Shown here: positions 30,539 through 38,560 of the stretch, piece by piece
How the letters are laid out: each line of letters opens with the position of its first letter
How positions within the stretch are numbered: the stretch's first letter is position 1
NCBI GenBank assembly: GCA_947472765.1
Contig: CANJCM010000038.1
Coordinates: 1-41,541, forward strand
Source of the DNA: Opitutia bacterium
GTDB taxonomy: Bacteria > Verrucomicrobiota > Verrucomicrobiia > Opitutales > Opitutaceae
Reading direction: 5' to 3'
DNA: 41,541 nt
The notes under the pieces: model-generated
The model's database searches: none
Seen by the model: only the letters and a program-made list of their open reading frames with translations
What the model was told of the DNA's origin: nothing
Translations under genes and position numbers: made by a program

Positions 30539-30742
30539 GTAGGGCCGGCGTTGGCCGCCGGCCCAGAGGACAACGTCCGAGCGGTGCGACCCGCGCGCAC
30601 GAGGGCTGCCTTCATCACGTGGCTTCCGTTCCGCAGCCCGCGTGCGCGCTGGATTGTTCGTCTCGGTGCCTCGGTGTCTCGGTGGTCCACCCGGTCTGGA
30701 ACGAGAAAATGCAAGCGGCACGCCGGCGAGCGGCGGCCCTAC
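30539..30742. repeat. R3 palindrome pair around a long repeated block
   Basis: GTAG plus hairpin (30539-30564) and an inverted partner ending CTAC (30717-30742). Between them lie the 125-base block shared with 37770-37893, with an imperfect 17-bp palindrome at 30593-30649, and a 28-base unit at 30662. Confidence 0.75.
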
Positions 30743-30844
30743 AAGCTCTGTGCCTTCGTGGTTAAACCGGTTTGAGATCGATGACCGAGCCTTTCGCGCG
30801 ATGCGAGTAACAGGCCCGTTACCGCTGGCTGCTTTTTTTTCGCG

Positions 30845-32428
30845 GTGCGCAGGCCTACGTTCCGCGTCACCCTCGTGCGCGCGCCACGGCCCCAGTTTCC
30901 TCAGTCTTGGGGCCACGGCCCGACTCTTTCGGAAGCCCGCAGAGCGCCCCGCGGATTCGTGCTCGCAGTTGCCGCGGTCCTTGCGCTCGCGGTCGGGCCG
31001 GGGACGTTGCGGGCCCAGCGGATCATCCCGGAGTCGACCCCGGATCCGCAGATTACCGGTTTTCGTTTCCCGGAGAGTGAGGCCACGATCACCAGCTGGG
31101 TCGCCAGCCTGAGTCGCGGCGACGCCGCGGAATCGGCGGTGGCCGCGGAGAAGATTCAACTGCATGGCTGGGGTCTCTGGACCGCGCTCACGAAGGAAAC
31201 GGGCCAGCTCTACGAGGGCCAGGTGCTGCGGGTGTTCGAAACGTGGCTCACGCCCGAGGACCTCCGCGGCCCGGCCGCCACCCGCAGCCTCGCCATGCTC
31301 GCGCAGTCGCCGCGTCAACGCGCGCCGCTGCAGGATGTCGTGGAGTTGCAACCGGCGCCGTCGATTCGCCTGCCGAAGGGCCGCCGCAGCTTGCGGACAT
31401 CCGCCTTCGAAGCTGAGCCCGCGCCCGAGCCCGCGTTGACTCCGGATCCGGACATGGCGGATCGGTTGACGGGCTTCGTGAAGTACGATCCGTCGGCGGC
31501 CGAACACATCCTGCGCCAGGATCTCTTCAACGCCGGCGCCCTCAATGCGCTGCTGCTGGGCGGCGCGCAGGGAATCCCGCCGTTCCCTTCGACGAGCCTC
31601 GTCGTGAAGCCGCTCTTTCAGGTCATGCGCCTCAGCACCCTCGTGGAGGGAAGATATTTCGCCCTCCGGACCTGGGAGGGGCCGCCCGCGACGCCGCAGC
31701 CGATGCCGCCGACGCAATGGCCGGGGGTTGTGTGGATTGACCTGCTCGGCAGCGGCAGCGGCATCGGGGACGTGGATACGGTGGCGGCCAGGGATGGCAG
31801 CTCGCGCACCGACGCGACGACCTACCCGCTCTCCGGCTTGCTGCACTACCGCCTCTCCGCCGCTGATGCGGCCGCGCTCAACGCCGATCAGCCGGGCACG
31901 AACGCCCGCGCCGGCGACATCGCCCTGCTCGTGGCGATGCATGTGGCCGGCCGCGAAATCGCGCGCTGGACCTGGCAGTCTTTCTGGTGGACGCCGAATC
32001 CCGACGATCCCCCGGCCCCGAGCTCGCCTGCGATTGCGAGCCAGCGGCCCAACCAACTCCGCGGCGCCGCACGTAACTACGCGATGGCGCAAACCTACAC
32101 CATGCTGATTCCCGATCCGCCCTACGTGGGTGGCGGGAACGTCGGCGCCGCGGTCTACGCTTACAATCCGTGGTTCGAGGCCCGGTTCGGCCCGAAGGAT
32201 CTGCCGGACTCCCTGCCCGGCTGGGATCCGTCCGGCCAGCCCGCCACGAACAATCACGGCGTGCAGAGCAACTGCATGAGCTGCCACGCGCAGGCGACCT
32301 ACAACCCGCGCGGATTGTCGACCGCCCCGCGCTTCGCCGGCGCGCGCTACGTTGACCTCACCGATCCCCAGTTCGTCGGCACACTGCAGGTCGACTTCCT
32401 CTGGTCGATTGCCCGGCACGCCCGGTGA
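30845..32428 (+). CDS. Exported monoheme c-type protein of unknown function
   Basis: A protein of up to 527 residues. A hydrophobic signal-like segment GFVLAVAAVLALAVGPGTLRAQ lies at about 37-58, followed by mature sequence starting RIIPESTPDP. Near the C-terminus C477-M-S-C480-H481 is a single c-type heme motif in a context (NHGVQSNCMSCHAQATYNPRG) that I know from large uncharacterised cytochrome-like proteins of several phyla. The middle has no domain I recognise. The start is uncertain: GTG at 30845, GTG at 30875, or GTG at 30959; none has a clear ribosome site. With one more T in the T8 run at 30833, an ATG at 30801 would join this frame. Probably periplasmic. Confidence 0.75.
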   Translation: MRRPTFRVTLVRAPRPQFPQSWGHGPTLSEARRAPRGFVLAVAAVLALAVGPGTLRAQRIIPESTPDPQITGFRFPESEATITSWVASLSRGDAAESAVAAEKIQLHGWGLWTALTKETGQLYEGQVLRVFETWLTPEDLRGPAATRSLAMLAQSPRQRAPLQDVVELQPAPSIRLPKGRRSLRTSAFEAEPAPEPALTPDPDMADRLTGFVKYDPSAAEHILRQDLFNAGALNALLLGGAQGIPPFPSTSLVVKPLFQVMRLSTLVEGRYFALRTWEGPPATPQPMPPTQWPGVVWIDLLGSGSGIGDVDTVAARDGSSRTDATTYPLSGLLHYRLSAADAAALNADQPGTNARAGDIALLVAMHVAGREIARWTWQSFWWTPNPDDPPAPSSPAIASQRPNQLRGAARNYAMAQTYTMLIPDPPYVGGGNVGAAVYAYNPWFEARFGPKDLPDSLPGWDPSGQPATNNHGVQSNCMSCHAQATYNPRGLSTAPRFAGARYVDLTDPQFVGTLQVDFLWSIARHAR

Positions 32429-32457
32429 GCGGCCCCTTTTCCTAACCCAATGCTACT

Positions 32458-34215
32458 ATGAACACCCGCTCTGCACCCCTGTTTTCGCGAACTGCCCATT
32501 CCAGCGAGCATCTTGAACAGGGAGATCGGGAAGAGATGGAGTCCACTTCTTCCCGGTCTCCCCGGCCTTCCTGTTCAATCCAGCTTGGCACCCTTTGGCG
32601 GCAGCTCCGCAGCGCTGGTCCTCTTTGGTTGCGCCTCAAACTTCCCGTCCTCCTGCTGGGGACACTCCTCCAACGCACCCCGGCAGTCCGGTTCTTATCC
32701 GCCGTCGAAGATGTCATCACGGCGTCACGGATCGGAAACTTGCTCCGGTCGGCGACCGCCGCCGTGGCCTCCCTCGGGGCTCTCCACTCGCTCGCCGGCG
32801 CGACGACGCTCGTTGCGACGGCTGCCAGCCCCGTTAGCGTCACCGCCGGCACGGCCATCACTGGCATCGGCTTCACCGTGACGAACACCTCCAACATCGC
32901 GAGGTGGCAGCTGGGGGGCAACCTGCCACCCGGCCTCAAGCTCACGTCGGCGGACGGCTCGAAGGAGATCACCGGTCCCGGCACGCTGGACGCCACCATC
33001 CCCGGAACCGTCGACAGCTACGGCGACATCCAGGGCGGCACGTTCAACACCGTGCCGCGGCTCGTCGGCACGCCGACGCAGGCCGGCAATTATACGATTA
33101 CGCTACAGGCCGTGCAGGGATCGCTCGGTTATGTCTCCAGCGTCTTCAGCTACACGATTAACGTGGCCGCGTCCGCCCAGCCGGGCGGTCCGCCCTCGGT
33201 CACGACGCAGCCCTCGAGCCAGGTGGCGGCCGCGGGCGGTTCCGCGACCCTGAGCGCGGCGGCGAGCGGCAGCCCGACCTTCCAATGGCAGCGCAACGGC
33301 ACGGCTGTCACAGGCGGGACCAGCGCCTCCCTGACCCTGAACAACCTGCAGCCGGAAAACACCGGCATCTATCAGGCGGAGGTCACCTCGACGGGCGGCT
33401 CGACGGCGAGCCGGGCGGCGATTGTCGGCGTCAGTTCCGCCGTCAAGATCGTGGGCACCGGCACCGAGTTTGCCGACATCTTCCACGCCGGCACCGGGTT
33501 CACCTACGACCAGATTCTCCTCGGCGGAGCCGCGGCCTCGGTCACGGCCGATTCCGGCCAGATTCTCCGGATGTCGTTCATCGATCTCAACGACGACATC
33601 GTGCAGGTGGAGTTCTCCGGCGCGGGCACGCTGAGTCTCGTGTTGGACAACCCCGCCGGGCCGGCTGCGCCGCAGAAATACAATCAGGGCACGACCTACA
33701 TGAAGGGTCACGCGGGCATCGTCCTGACGGGCGCCAACGAGAGCACCAATCTCTCCGTCTTCAGTGTCGGCCGCGCCAACGCCGCGAACCAGGCCCTCTT
33801 CCGCAGCGACGTCACGTACGACGGCTTCGCCGACATCGCGTACATCGCCATCACGAGCACCGACGGCAAGTTCGGCGGGCTGCGCGCGGCGAATGCGAGC
33901 TGCTTCGCGACGAAGGGCTTCACGGGACTTTATGCTCCGGGCGTCGAGTTCACCGGACCCGTGTTCGTGAACGACATCAACGCCTCCGATTCCGCCACGC
34001 CCGTGCTCAACATCGGCAGCGGCGCGGACGTTCGGATCACGGGCGGGGATCTGCTCCAGTCGAACAGCCGGGCCGTCCAGGTCAGCGGCGTGACGCAGCT
34101 CAAGTTCACCGCCGGCAGCACGTCTCACGGCACATTGTTCTCGGCTCAGACGAATCGCGCGCGATTGGAAAAGGACGGCGCAGACGTCACCACGTCGATC
34201 GTCGTGAATCCGTAG
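32458..34215 (+). CDS. Surface protein with Ig-like domain and LKLPVLLLGTLLQRTP N-terminus
   Basis: A 585-residue protein. Residues about 54-110 hold PLWLRLKLPVLLLGTLLQRTPAVRFL and a second hydrophobic stretch ending SLAGAT, which I take as an export region typical of Opitutaceae surface proteins. Then come a putative Ig/cadherin-like strand set (PRLVGTPTQAGNYTITLQA, about 200-220), an Ig-like domain at about 245-325 (FQWQRNGTAVTGGTSASLTLNNLQPENTGIYQAEV, with the Trp and Tyr of the fold), and a repetitive beta C-terminal part without a recognisable anchor. Probably exported and adhesive or structural. The first 45 residues are partly encoded by an inverted repeat, so the ATG at 32536 is an alternative start. 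It follows the monoheme gene by 29 bases. Confidence 0.8.
   Translation: MNTRSAPLFSRTAHSSEHLEQGDREEMESTSSRSPRPSCSIQLGTLWRQLRSAGPLWLRLKLPVLLLGTLLQRTPAVRFLSAVEDVITASRIGNLLRSATAAVASLGALHSLAGATTLVATAASPVSVTAGTAITGIGFTVTNTSNIARWQLGGNLPPGLKLTSADGSKEITGPGTLDATIPGTVDSYGDIQGGTFNTVPRLVGTPTQAGNYTITLQAVQGSLGYVSSVFSYTINVAASAQPGGPPSVTTQPSSQVAAAGGSATLSAAASGSPTFQWQRNGTAVTGGTSASLTLNNLQPENTGIYQAEVTSTGGSTASRAAIVGVSSAVKIVGTGTEFADIFHAGTGFTYDQILLGGAAASVTADSGQILRMSFIDLNDDIVQVEFSGAGTLSLVLDNPAGPAAPQKYNQGTTYMKGHAGIVLTGANESTNLSVFSVGRANAANQALFRSDVTYDGFADIAYIAITSTDGKFGGLRAANASCFATKGFTGLYAPGVEFTGPVFVNDINASDSATPVLNIGSGADVRITGGDLLQSNSRAVQVSGVTQLKFTAGSTSHGTLFSAQTNRARLEKDGADVTTSIVVNP
32513..32578. repeat. Inverted repeat inside the N-terminal coding region
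   Basis: Arms 32513-32534 and 32548-32578: the ends TTGAACAG and CTGTTCAA match exactly, as do GGGAAGA and TCTTCCC at the centre; the right arm has nine extra bases. It looks like an extragenic palindrome that became coding sequence. Confidence 0.75.
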
Positions 34216-34216
34216 T

Positions 34217-34262
34217 TGGATTTTCGATGACGATGTCGCTTCGCTCGGTACTCGATTTTGGA
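34217..34262. repeat. Copy of the block at 25349-25390 with 7-base motifs
   Basis: Two GATTTT motifs flank GATGTCGCTTCGCTCGGTAC. The same arrangement lies before hrpA; here it follows the Ig-protein stop codon. Confidence 0.8.
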
Positions 34263-34284
34263 TTTCGGGCACGAAATCCGATTC

Positions 34285-34427
34285 TATTTAGGCTCGCCCA
34301 ATGGACTGACGCCTGTTGGCAGGCCAATCCTCCCGCTGCTCACGCAGCGGGCCACGACTGAAACGTGGCCCTGCCCGTGAGGGCAGGGATTCGAAACGTA
34401 AGGTCAGTCTGATCGACGAGTCCCAAT
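34285..34427. repeat. R1b element, 143 bp, inverted copy of 4185-4328
   Basis: The ends read TATTTAGGCTCGCCC and, inverted, ATTGGGACTCGTCGATC. The 57-bp core 34332-34388 is stem CCCGCTGC / GCAGCGGG with loop TCAC and CCAC, then GTGG and stem CCCTGCCC / GGGCAGGG with loop GTGA. Confidence 0.8.
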
Positions 34428-34437
34428 TTTTTCCCAT

Positions 34438-34508
34438 GGAGGGCGGGTGCCCTCACCCGCCGGTTCAAGACGGTTCGCACGCATTGACGGTGGGGGCACC
34501 GTCCCTCC
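34438..34508. repeat. R2 palindrome pair, 71 bp
   Basis: GGAG, stem GGCGGGTG / CACCCGCC, loop CCCT; then arms TGACGGTG / CACCGTCC (one mismatch at the base), loop GGGG, CTCC. Confidence 0.9.
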
Positions 34509-34539
34509 ATGGTATGAATCGTCAAAGGCAGTCGGATCG

Positions 34540-34597
34540 AGGCGTGGACGAGCCACGCCCTAAACGCATTTCGCAGGGGCGCGCCTCGAGCGCGCCC
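34540..34597. repeat. R4 palindrome pair, inward heads
   Basis: Arms GGCGTGG / CCACGCC with loop ACGAG, head decayed to CTAA; then GCAG, stem GGGCGCGC / GCGCGCCC, loop CTCGA. Confidence 0.85.
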
Positions 34598-34612
34598 TCC
34601 GCGTCTGCCCTT

Positions 34613-34683
34613 GGAGGGCGGGTGCCCTCACCCGCCGTTTCAAGACGGCTCGCCTGCATGGACGGTGGGGGCACCGTCCCTCC
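34613..34683. repeat. R2 palindrome pair, 71 bp
   Basis: GGAG, stem GGCGGGTG / CACCCGCC, loop CCCT; then stem GGACGGTG / CACCGTCC, loop GGGG, CTCC. With the R1b, R2 and R4 copies just before it, this fills the 598-base gap 34216-34813, in which I see no gene. Confidence 0.92.
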
Positions 34684-34813
34684 ATGGAACGAATCCTCAC
34701 GGGGGTACCCGTGAGGGCGTGGCGTATAGCAATGGGATGCCTCCCAAAACTTCTTGCCTGATTCCGCGCGTGGCCGTGGCATGGGGCGTCCCCCCCTCAT
34801 CCCCCCCAACCCT

Positions 34814-35428
34814 ATGAATAAGTTACGTTCCACCTTCGTCATCGTCACCGCGCTCGCCGCCTCCGCGTTCGTGCAGGCCGCCGATATGTCCGAGCCTCAG
34901 TTCGTCTCCATCTTCAACGGCAAAGACCTCACCGGCTGGAAGGCGAATGGCGATGCTTCCATCTGGACCGTCGAGAACGGCATCATCGTCGGCAAGAACA
35001 ACGCCAAGCGCGAAGGCGGCACGCTCGCGACGACGAAGGAATACAAGAATTTCGTCATCGAGCTCGACGTGAAGTACATGCCCCCGGCGGACAGCGGAAT
35101 CATGATGCGCAAGCCGGGCCTCCAGATGCAGATTGGCACCTCGCACAGCCTGAAGACCGAGCTCACCGGCTCGTTCTATCTCGGGGCGCTGAGCTACACC
35201 GATGACTCCACCGCCAAGGACACCTGGAAGGTCTTCAAGCCGGGCGATTGGAACACCATCCGCCTGCAGGCGCGTGGCGCGATTTTCACGGTCTGGGTCA
35301 ACGGCCAGAAGGTTCACACCTACGCCGACGACAAACATCCGGACGCCGGCCCGGTCAGCGTGCAGGTGCACAACGACGAGCAGTCGAAGATCGAGTTCCG
35401 CAACATCAAGATTGCGGAGCTGAAGTAA
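34814..35428 (+). CDS. Exported DUF1080 (3-keto-disaccharide hydrolase family) protein
   Basis: A 204-residue protein with a signal peptide (MNKLRSTFVIVTALAASAFVQA, about 1-22) and a single DUF1080 domain: FVSIFNGKDLTGWKANGDASIWTVENGIIVG at the start, DSGIMMRKPGLQMQIG in the middle and GPVSVQVHNDEQSKIEFRNIKIAELK at the end. It is the shorter, more canonical of the two DUF1080 proteins and only distantly like the one at 770. Likely periplasmic, acting on 3-keto-glycosides (family inference). The ATG at 34814 follows a CCCCCCCAACCCT leader. The gene is monocistronic and closed by a strong terminator. Confidence 0.92.
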   Translation: MNKLRSTFVIVTALAASAFVQAADMSEPQFVSIFNGKDLTGWKANGDASIWTVENGIIVGKNNAKREGGTLATTKEYKNFVIELDVKYMPPADSGIMMRKPGLQMQIGTSHSLKTELTGSFYLGALSYTDDSTAKDTWKVFKPGDWNTIRLQARGAIFTVWVNGQKVHTYADDKHPDAGPVSVQVHNDEQSKIEFRNIKIAELK

Positions 35429-35503
35429 GGCTTTCCCGATCCGCAGCCGGAAGGCTGACGGCAGACGGCCGATGGCGGACGCCAGAGGACGTTAGCCGGA
35501 AAC

Positions 35504-35536
35504 AAGGCCCGACGAATTTATTCGTCGGGCCTTTTT
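35504..35536 (+). terminator. Rho-independent terminator
   Basis: A perfect 14-bp stem AAGGCCCGACGAAT / ATTCGTCGGGCCTT with a 2-base loop, followed by more T, 75 bases after the DUF1080 stop. The strongest intrinsic terminator in the window. Confidence 0.93.
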
Positions 35537-35553
35537 GTTGAACGAATTTCCCT

Positions 35554-35636
35554 GTAGGGCCGGCGTTCACCGCCGGGCCGCTTCTTCACGATTTTCATTC
35601 CGCCTTTCGCGGCACGCCGACAAGCGGCGGCCCTAC
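35554..35636. repeat. R3 palindrome pair, 83 bp
   Basis: GTAG with arms GGCCGGCG and CGCCGGGCC (loop TTCAC-type), then an inverted partner ending CTAC, starting 18 bases after the terminator. Confidence 0.9.
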
Positions 35637-35747
35637 ATTCGAGCTCCGAATGCATTTGAACAGGAGCCGATCCGAGCACGATCCGAGTGGATCGGCTTTT
35701 GCGCCTCCTGCACCTCTTCGCGCCAATTGAATTGGTCAAGCTAGGCG

Positions 35748-35762
35748 GGGCGCGAAGCGCCC
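35748..35762 (-). terminator. Triloop hairpin after the amidohydrolase stop codon
   Basis: On the minus strand, stem GGGCGC / GCGCCC with loop TTC begins five bases after the TGA. It has the GC-NNN-GC apex of the other stop-codon hairpins but no T run, so the terminator call is tentative. Confidence 0.5.
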
Positions 35763-35767
35763 GGCCC

Positions 35768-37507
35768 TCACTTCACTTCATGCACGATCTTCCCGCCGAC
35801 GACCGTCAGCCGGGAACGGATGTCCTTAATCTTGTCCTCCGGGCAGGCGAGGTAGTCGGCGGTGAGGATCGCCACGTCGGCGTATTTGCCGACTTCGATC
35901 GATCCAACCTTCTTCTCGTCGAAGCTGAACCAGGCCGCGTTGATCGTCACCATCCGCAGCGCATCCTCACGGGACACGCGTTCGCTCGGCCCGAAAACCT
36001 GGCCGCCTTCCGTCTTGCGCGTGATTGCCGTCTGCATCGCAAGGAAGGGATTGTAGGGATTCAGCGACGTGTTCGGATCGAGGCCCTGCATGTGGTCGGC
36101 GTTGATCGCGACCTTCACGCCGGCTTTCTGCCAGGTCTGCAGGCCGATGAAGTGCTCGAGCCGCTTCGGGCCCAGCGCCTCGGCGAGGGCGTCGCCATCC
36201 TTGTAATACCACATCGGCTGGATATCGACCGCGACGCCGAGCCGGGCGGCCTTCGCCGCCGTCTCGGGATTCGGAAAATAGCCATGGATGAGATTGTAAC
36301 GGCGCGGCGCCACCGGGCTGTCGGCGTTCGATGCCTCGATCGCCTCGAGCACGGCATCGACCCCGGCGTCGCCCGTGACGTGCGATGACATCTGCCAGCC
36401 AAGACGATGGCCGGTCCGGATGATATTCTTCAACTCCTCGCGGCTGATGCGAAGGTCGCCGCGGTAGTTCGGATCGGAGATGCCGTAGAGTGAAAACGAC
36501 TGCGGGCCGTACGGCTCGCGCATGTGGGCAGTGGCGTAGAGAATGCCTCCGTCCACGCCGAGTTTGAGCGGCCCCATCTTCACCCAGTCGTCGCCGTCGC
36601 CGGTCTTGTAAGGGATCGCTTTGATCACGCGCTCGGTGCCCGCGACGGTGCCGTCGGTGTTGAGCATGATCGTGACAGTCACGCGGGTCGTCAGCCGCCC
36701 TTGCGCCTTGAGCTTGTTGTAGGTTTCGAAGGCGGCGACGTTCGCGCCGCGCTCCCCGATGCTCGTGATCCCGATCGCGTTGTAGTTGTGCAGGAGCTGC
36801 ACGAGCGTGTCGTGGTACTTCTCGTCGGTGACACCGCGCGCCGGCATGAACTTGGTCACGAGTCCGCTCGCATTCTCAATCGTGCCAGTCGGCTGGCCGT
36901 CCGACCCGAAGTGGATTTTTCCGCCCGCGGGTGCCTGCGTGGACTGGTTGATGTTGGTAACCTTCAACGCGGCGGAATTCAGGATCTGGATGATCTTGTT
37001 CGCGTACTGCCAGGTGAAGACCGCGGGATTGTTGGGGGCGGCCTCGTCGAGATCGGCCTTGTTCGGCAGGCGGCGTTCCTTGATGCGCGTGACGTCGGTT
37101 CGCGGAAGTTGAATCCAGCCACCAGGACCTGCCTCACGAGCGCGGGCGCGGACCCAGTCCTTGATTTCCCCGATGGAGTAGAGCTGCTGGTAAGGCTGCT
37201 GCGCATCGCCGCGCGCGGCTTGAGTGGCGTGAAGGTGGCCCTCGACGATGCCGGGGATGACCGTGCGCCCGCCGGCGTCGACCGTCCGGGTGGCGGTCCC
37301 TGCCAGCTTGCGGATCTCGGCGTCGGAGCCGACCGCCACGAACTTGTCACCGCGAATCGCGACCGCCGACGCGCGGCTGAAGCTGGCGTCCACCGTGAGG
37401 ACCTTGCCATTGACGATGATGAGATCAGCGGGTGCCTCGGCGGCGCGCGCCACAAGGGCGAGTGCAAGCAGGCCGGCGACGCGAAGAAGAGGAGTGCGAA
37501 GGTTCAT
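35768..37507 (-). CDS. Exported amidohydrolase family 3 protein
   Basis: A 579-residue metal-dependent hydrolase with a signal peptide (MNLRTPLLRVAGLLALALVARA, about 1-22). It shows the amidohydrolase landmarks: DLIIVNGKVLTVD composite strand, IPGIVEGHLHAT with His91 and His93 as metal ligands, SSHVTGDAGVDAVLEAIE, YNLIHGYF, INADHM and VGSIEVGKYADVAIL. This is the YtcJ/NfdA-like branch (N-substituted formamide deformylase and relatives); substrate unknown. The proposed start gives the signal peptide; the open frame upstream is repeat DNA. Its export is consistent with the many periplasmic hydrolases of this neighbourhood. Confidence 0.9.
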   Translation of the reverse strand: MNLRTPLLRVAGLLALALVARAAEAPADLIIVNGKVLTVDASFSRASAVAIRGDKFVAVGSDAEIRKLAGTATRTVDAGGRTVIPGIVEGHLHATQAARGDAQQPYQQLYSIGEIKDWVRARAREAGPGGWIQLPRTDVTRIKERRLPNKADLDEAAPNNPAVFTWQYANKIIQILNSAALKVTNINQSTQAPAGGKIHFGSDGQPTGTIENASGLVTKFMPARGVTDEKYHDTLVQLLHNYNAIGITSIGERGANVAAFETYNKLKAQGRLTTRVTVTIMLNTDGTVAGTERVIKAIPYKTGDGDDWVKMGPLKLGVDGGILYATAHMREPYGPQSFSLYGISDPNYRGDLRISREELKNIIRTGHRLGWQMSSHVTGDAGVDAVLEAIEASNADSPVAPRRYNLIHGYFPNPETAAKAARLGVAVDIQPMWYYKDGDALAEALGPKRLEHFIGLQTWQKAGVKVAINADHMQGLDPNTSLNPYNPFLAMQTAITRKTEGGQVFGPSERVSREDALRMVTINAAWFSFDEKKVGSIEVGKYADVAILTADYLACPEDKIKDIRSRLTVVGGKIVHEVK

Positions 37508-37624
37508 GACGATTTCAGGGTATGAGCGGGAGCGCGAAAGAGGCGGCGATCCTTGCCGGTCGCGAGTGCGACAAACAAGGCATAAACTGGAGGGCGGAGG
37601 CCGGAAGCCGGATGCGGATCGAAT

Positions 37625-37650
37625 GTAGGGCCGGCGTTCACCGCCGGGCC
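37625..37650 (+). repeat. R3 palindrome, single
   Basis: GTAG with arms GGCCGGCG and CGCCGGGCC; no inverted partner within 100 bases. Confidence 0.85.
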
Positions 37651-37698
37651 GCTTCGTGACGGTTTTCGTTCCGGCTCGGACATCGATCTCAAACCGGT

Positions 37699-37727
37699 TT
37701 AACCACGAAGACACAGAGTTCACGAAG
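37699..37727 (-). repeat. 28-base unit with 8-base period
   Basis: Inverted: TTAA then CCACGAAG, ACACAGAG, and TTCACGAAG with one extra base. Confidence 0.8.
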
Positions 37728-37771
37728 CTTTGGGCTCAACCCTGACCAATCGAACCGGACCCAAGGCTTTT

Positions 37772-37800
37772 TTACCACCGAGACACCGAGGCACCGAGAC
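37772..37800 (-). repeat. 28-base unit with 8-base period
   Basis: Inverted CCGAG variant, with TTAC in place of TTAA; it forms one end of the block repeated at 30566-30692. Confidence 0.8.
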
Positions 37801-37810
37801 GAGCCATCCA

Positions 37811-37867
37811 GCGCGCACGAGGGCTGCCAGAGGGAAGCCACGTGATGAAGGCAGCCCTCGTGCGCGC
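37811..37867. repeat. Long palindrome, perfect 18-bp arms
   Basis: Arms GCGCGCACGAGGGCTGCC (37811-37828) and its exact reverse complement (37850-37867) around a 21-base loop containing CCACGTG. A related, imperfect copy lies inverted at 30593-30649. Confidence 0.92.
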
Positions 37868-37933
37868 GGGTCGCACCGCTCAGACGTTGTCCTCGCGTCT
37901 GTGGGCGGCCCCACTTCGGCCGTGCTCCGTCCT

Positions 37934-38014
37934 GTAGGGCCGCCGCTTGCGGCGGGTCGCAAAGGCGGAACGAATCTCGTGAAGAAGCGGCCCGTCGACG
38001 AGCGACGGCCCTAC
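37934..38014. repeat. R3 palindrome pair, 81 bp
   Basis: GTAG with arms GGCCGCCG and CGGCGGGTC (loop CTTG), then an inverted partner with arms CCCGTCG / CGACGG ending CTAC. The two stems differ at a paired position. Confidence 0.9.
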
Positions 38015-38129
38015 ATTCCAAGGCCTTGGTTTCTGTGAAAGCCGATTGAGCCGGAGATTGCTCTGCTTAAATCTGGCCGCCTCTGCGGATAGCACCGACC
38101 GGGGTTTGCGGTTCGAGTCCGAGGCTTGG

Positions 38130-38157
38130 CTCGGTGACTCCGTGTCTCGGTGGTTAA
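38130..38157 (+). repeat. 28-base unit with 8-base period
   Basis: CTCGGTGA, CTCCGTGT, CTCGGTGG, then TTAA. Confidence 0.85.
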
Positions 38158-38188
38158 TCCGCCTGGCGGCTCGGGATCGATGCCATCT

Positions 38189-38216
38189 CTTCGTGACTTC
38201 GCGTCTTCGTGGTTAA
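38189..38216 (+). repeat. 28-base unit with 8-base period
   Basis: CTTCGTGA, CTTCGCGT, CTTCGTGG, then TTAA. Confidence 0.88.
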
Positions 38217-38294
38217 ACGGCTCGGGATTCAATCCCCCAATCGGTTTGAACACAGAGCCAACCCGAGGCGATCCGAGGTCGAACTCCATACCGT

Positions 38295-38323
38295 TTAACC
38301 ACGAAGACACAGAGTTCACAAAG
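38295..38323 (-). repeat. 28-base unit with 8-base period
   Basis: Inverted, same variant as 37699-37727. Confidence 0.8.
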
Positions 38324-38325
38324 TA

Positions 38326-38423
38326 CTTGGATCCCGAAGTTGGCTTCGTAGCCCGCTGCGTGAGCAGCGGGACTGCTTTAGGCGCAGCGATGGAGAAATC
38401 CCTGTCCTCACGGACAGGGCCAC
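38326..38423. repeat. R1 element with one terminal repeat and a 76-bp palindrome pair
   Basis: The left end CTTGGATCCCGAAGTT (two differences from the complete copy) is followed at 38348 by GTAG, stem CCCGCTGC / GCAGCGGG, loop GTGA, and then stem CCCTGTCC / GGACAGGG, loop TCAC, CCAC. It has the orientation of the element at 25432; the right end is lost. Confidence 0.9.
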
Positions 38424-38453
38424 GCGGATGGTTCGTCTGGGACGATGCCTTTG

Positions 38454-38480
38454 CTTCGTGACTTCGTGTCTTCGTGGTAA
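38454..38480 (+). repeat. 28-base unit with 8-base period
   Basis: CTTCGTGA, CTTCGTGT, CTTCGTGG, then TAA (one T missing). Confidence 0.85.
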
Positions 38481-38524
38481 AACGGCTCGGGAAGCTTGGC
38501 GCCTTGGCATCTTTGCGCTTCGTC

Positions 38525-38560
38525 CGAAATCGAAAATCGAGAATCGAAAATCCAAAATTC
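38525..38560 (+). repeat. A-rich 7-base array upstream of the DUF6807 gene
   Basis: Heptamers of the type GAAAATC and GAGAATC end 82 bases before the ATG at 38643, in the common orientation. Confidence 0.7.

Larger units (their letters stand above)
30100..30844. other. 745-base intergenic repeat island
   Basis: No gene is recognised. It contains 28-base units (30130, 30228, 30662, partial 30748), two long R3 copies, a block near 30168-30237 repeated near 38247-38305 (shared core ACCCGAGGCGA), a block near 30566-30692 repeated inverted near 37770-37893, and a run of eight T at 30833-30840 just before the next gene. Confidence 0.65.

Noticed and set aside
34217-34700. CRISPR array
   Set aside because: Repeats of several families alternate without regular spacing, carry no unique spacers of one length, and no cas gene is present.
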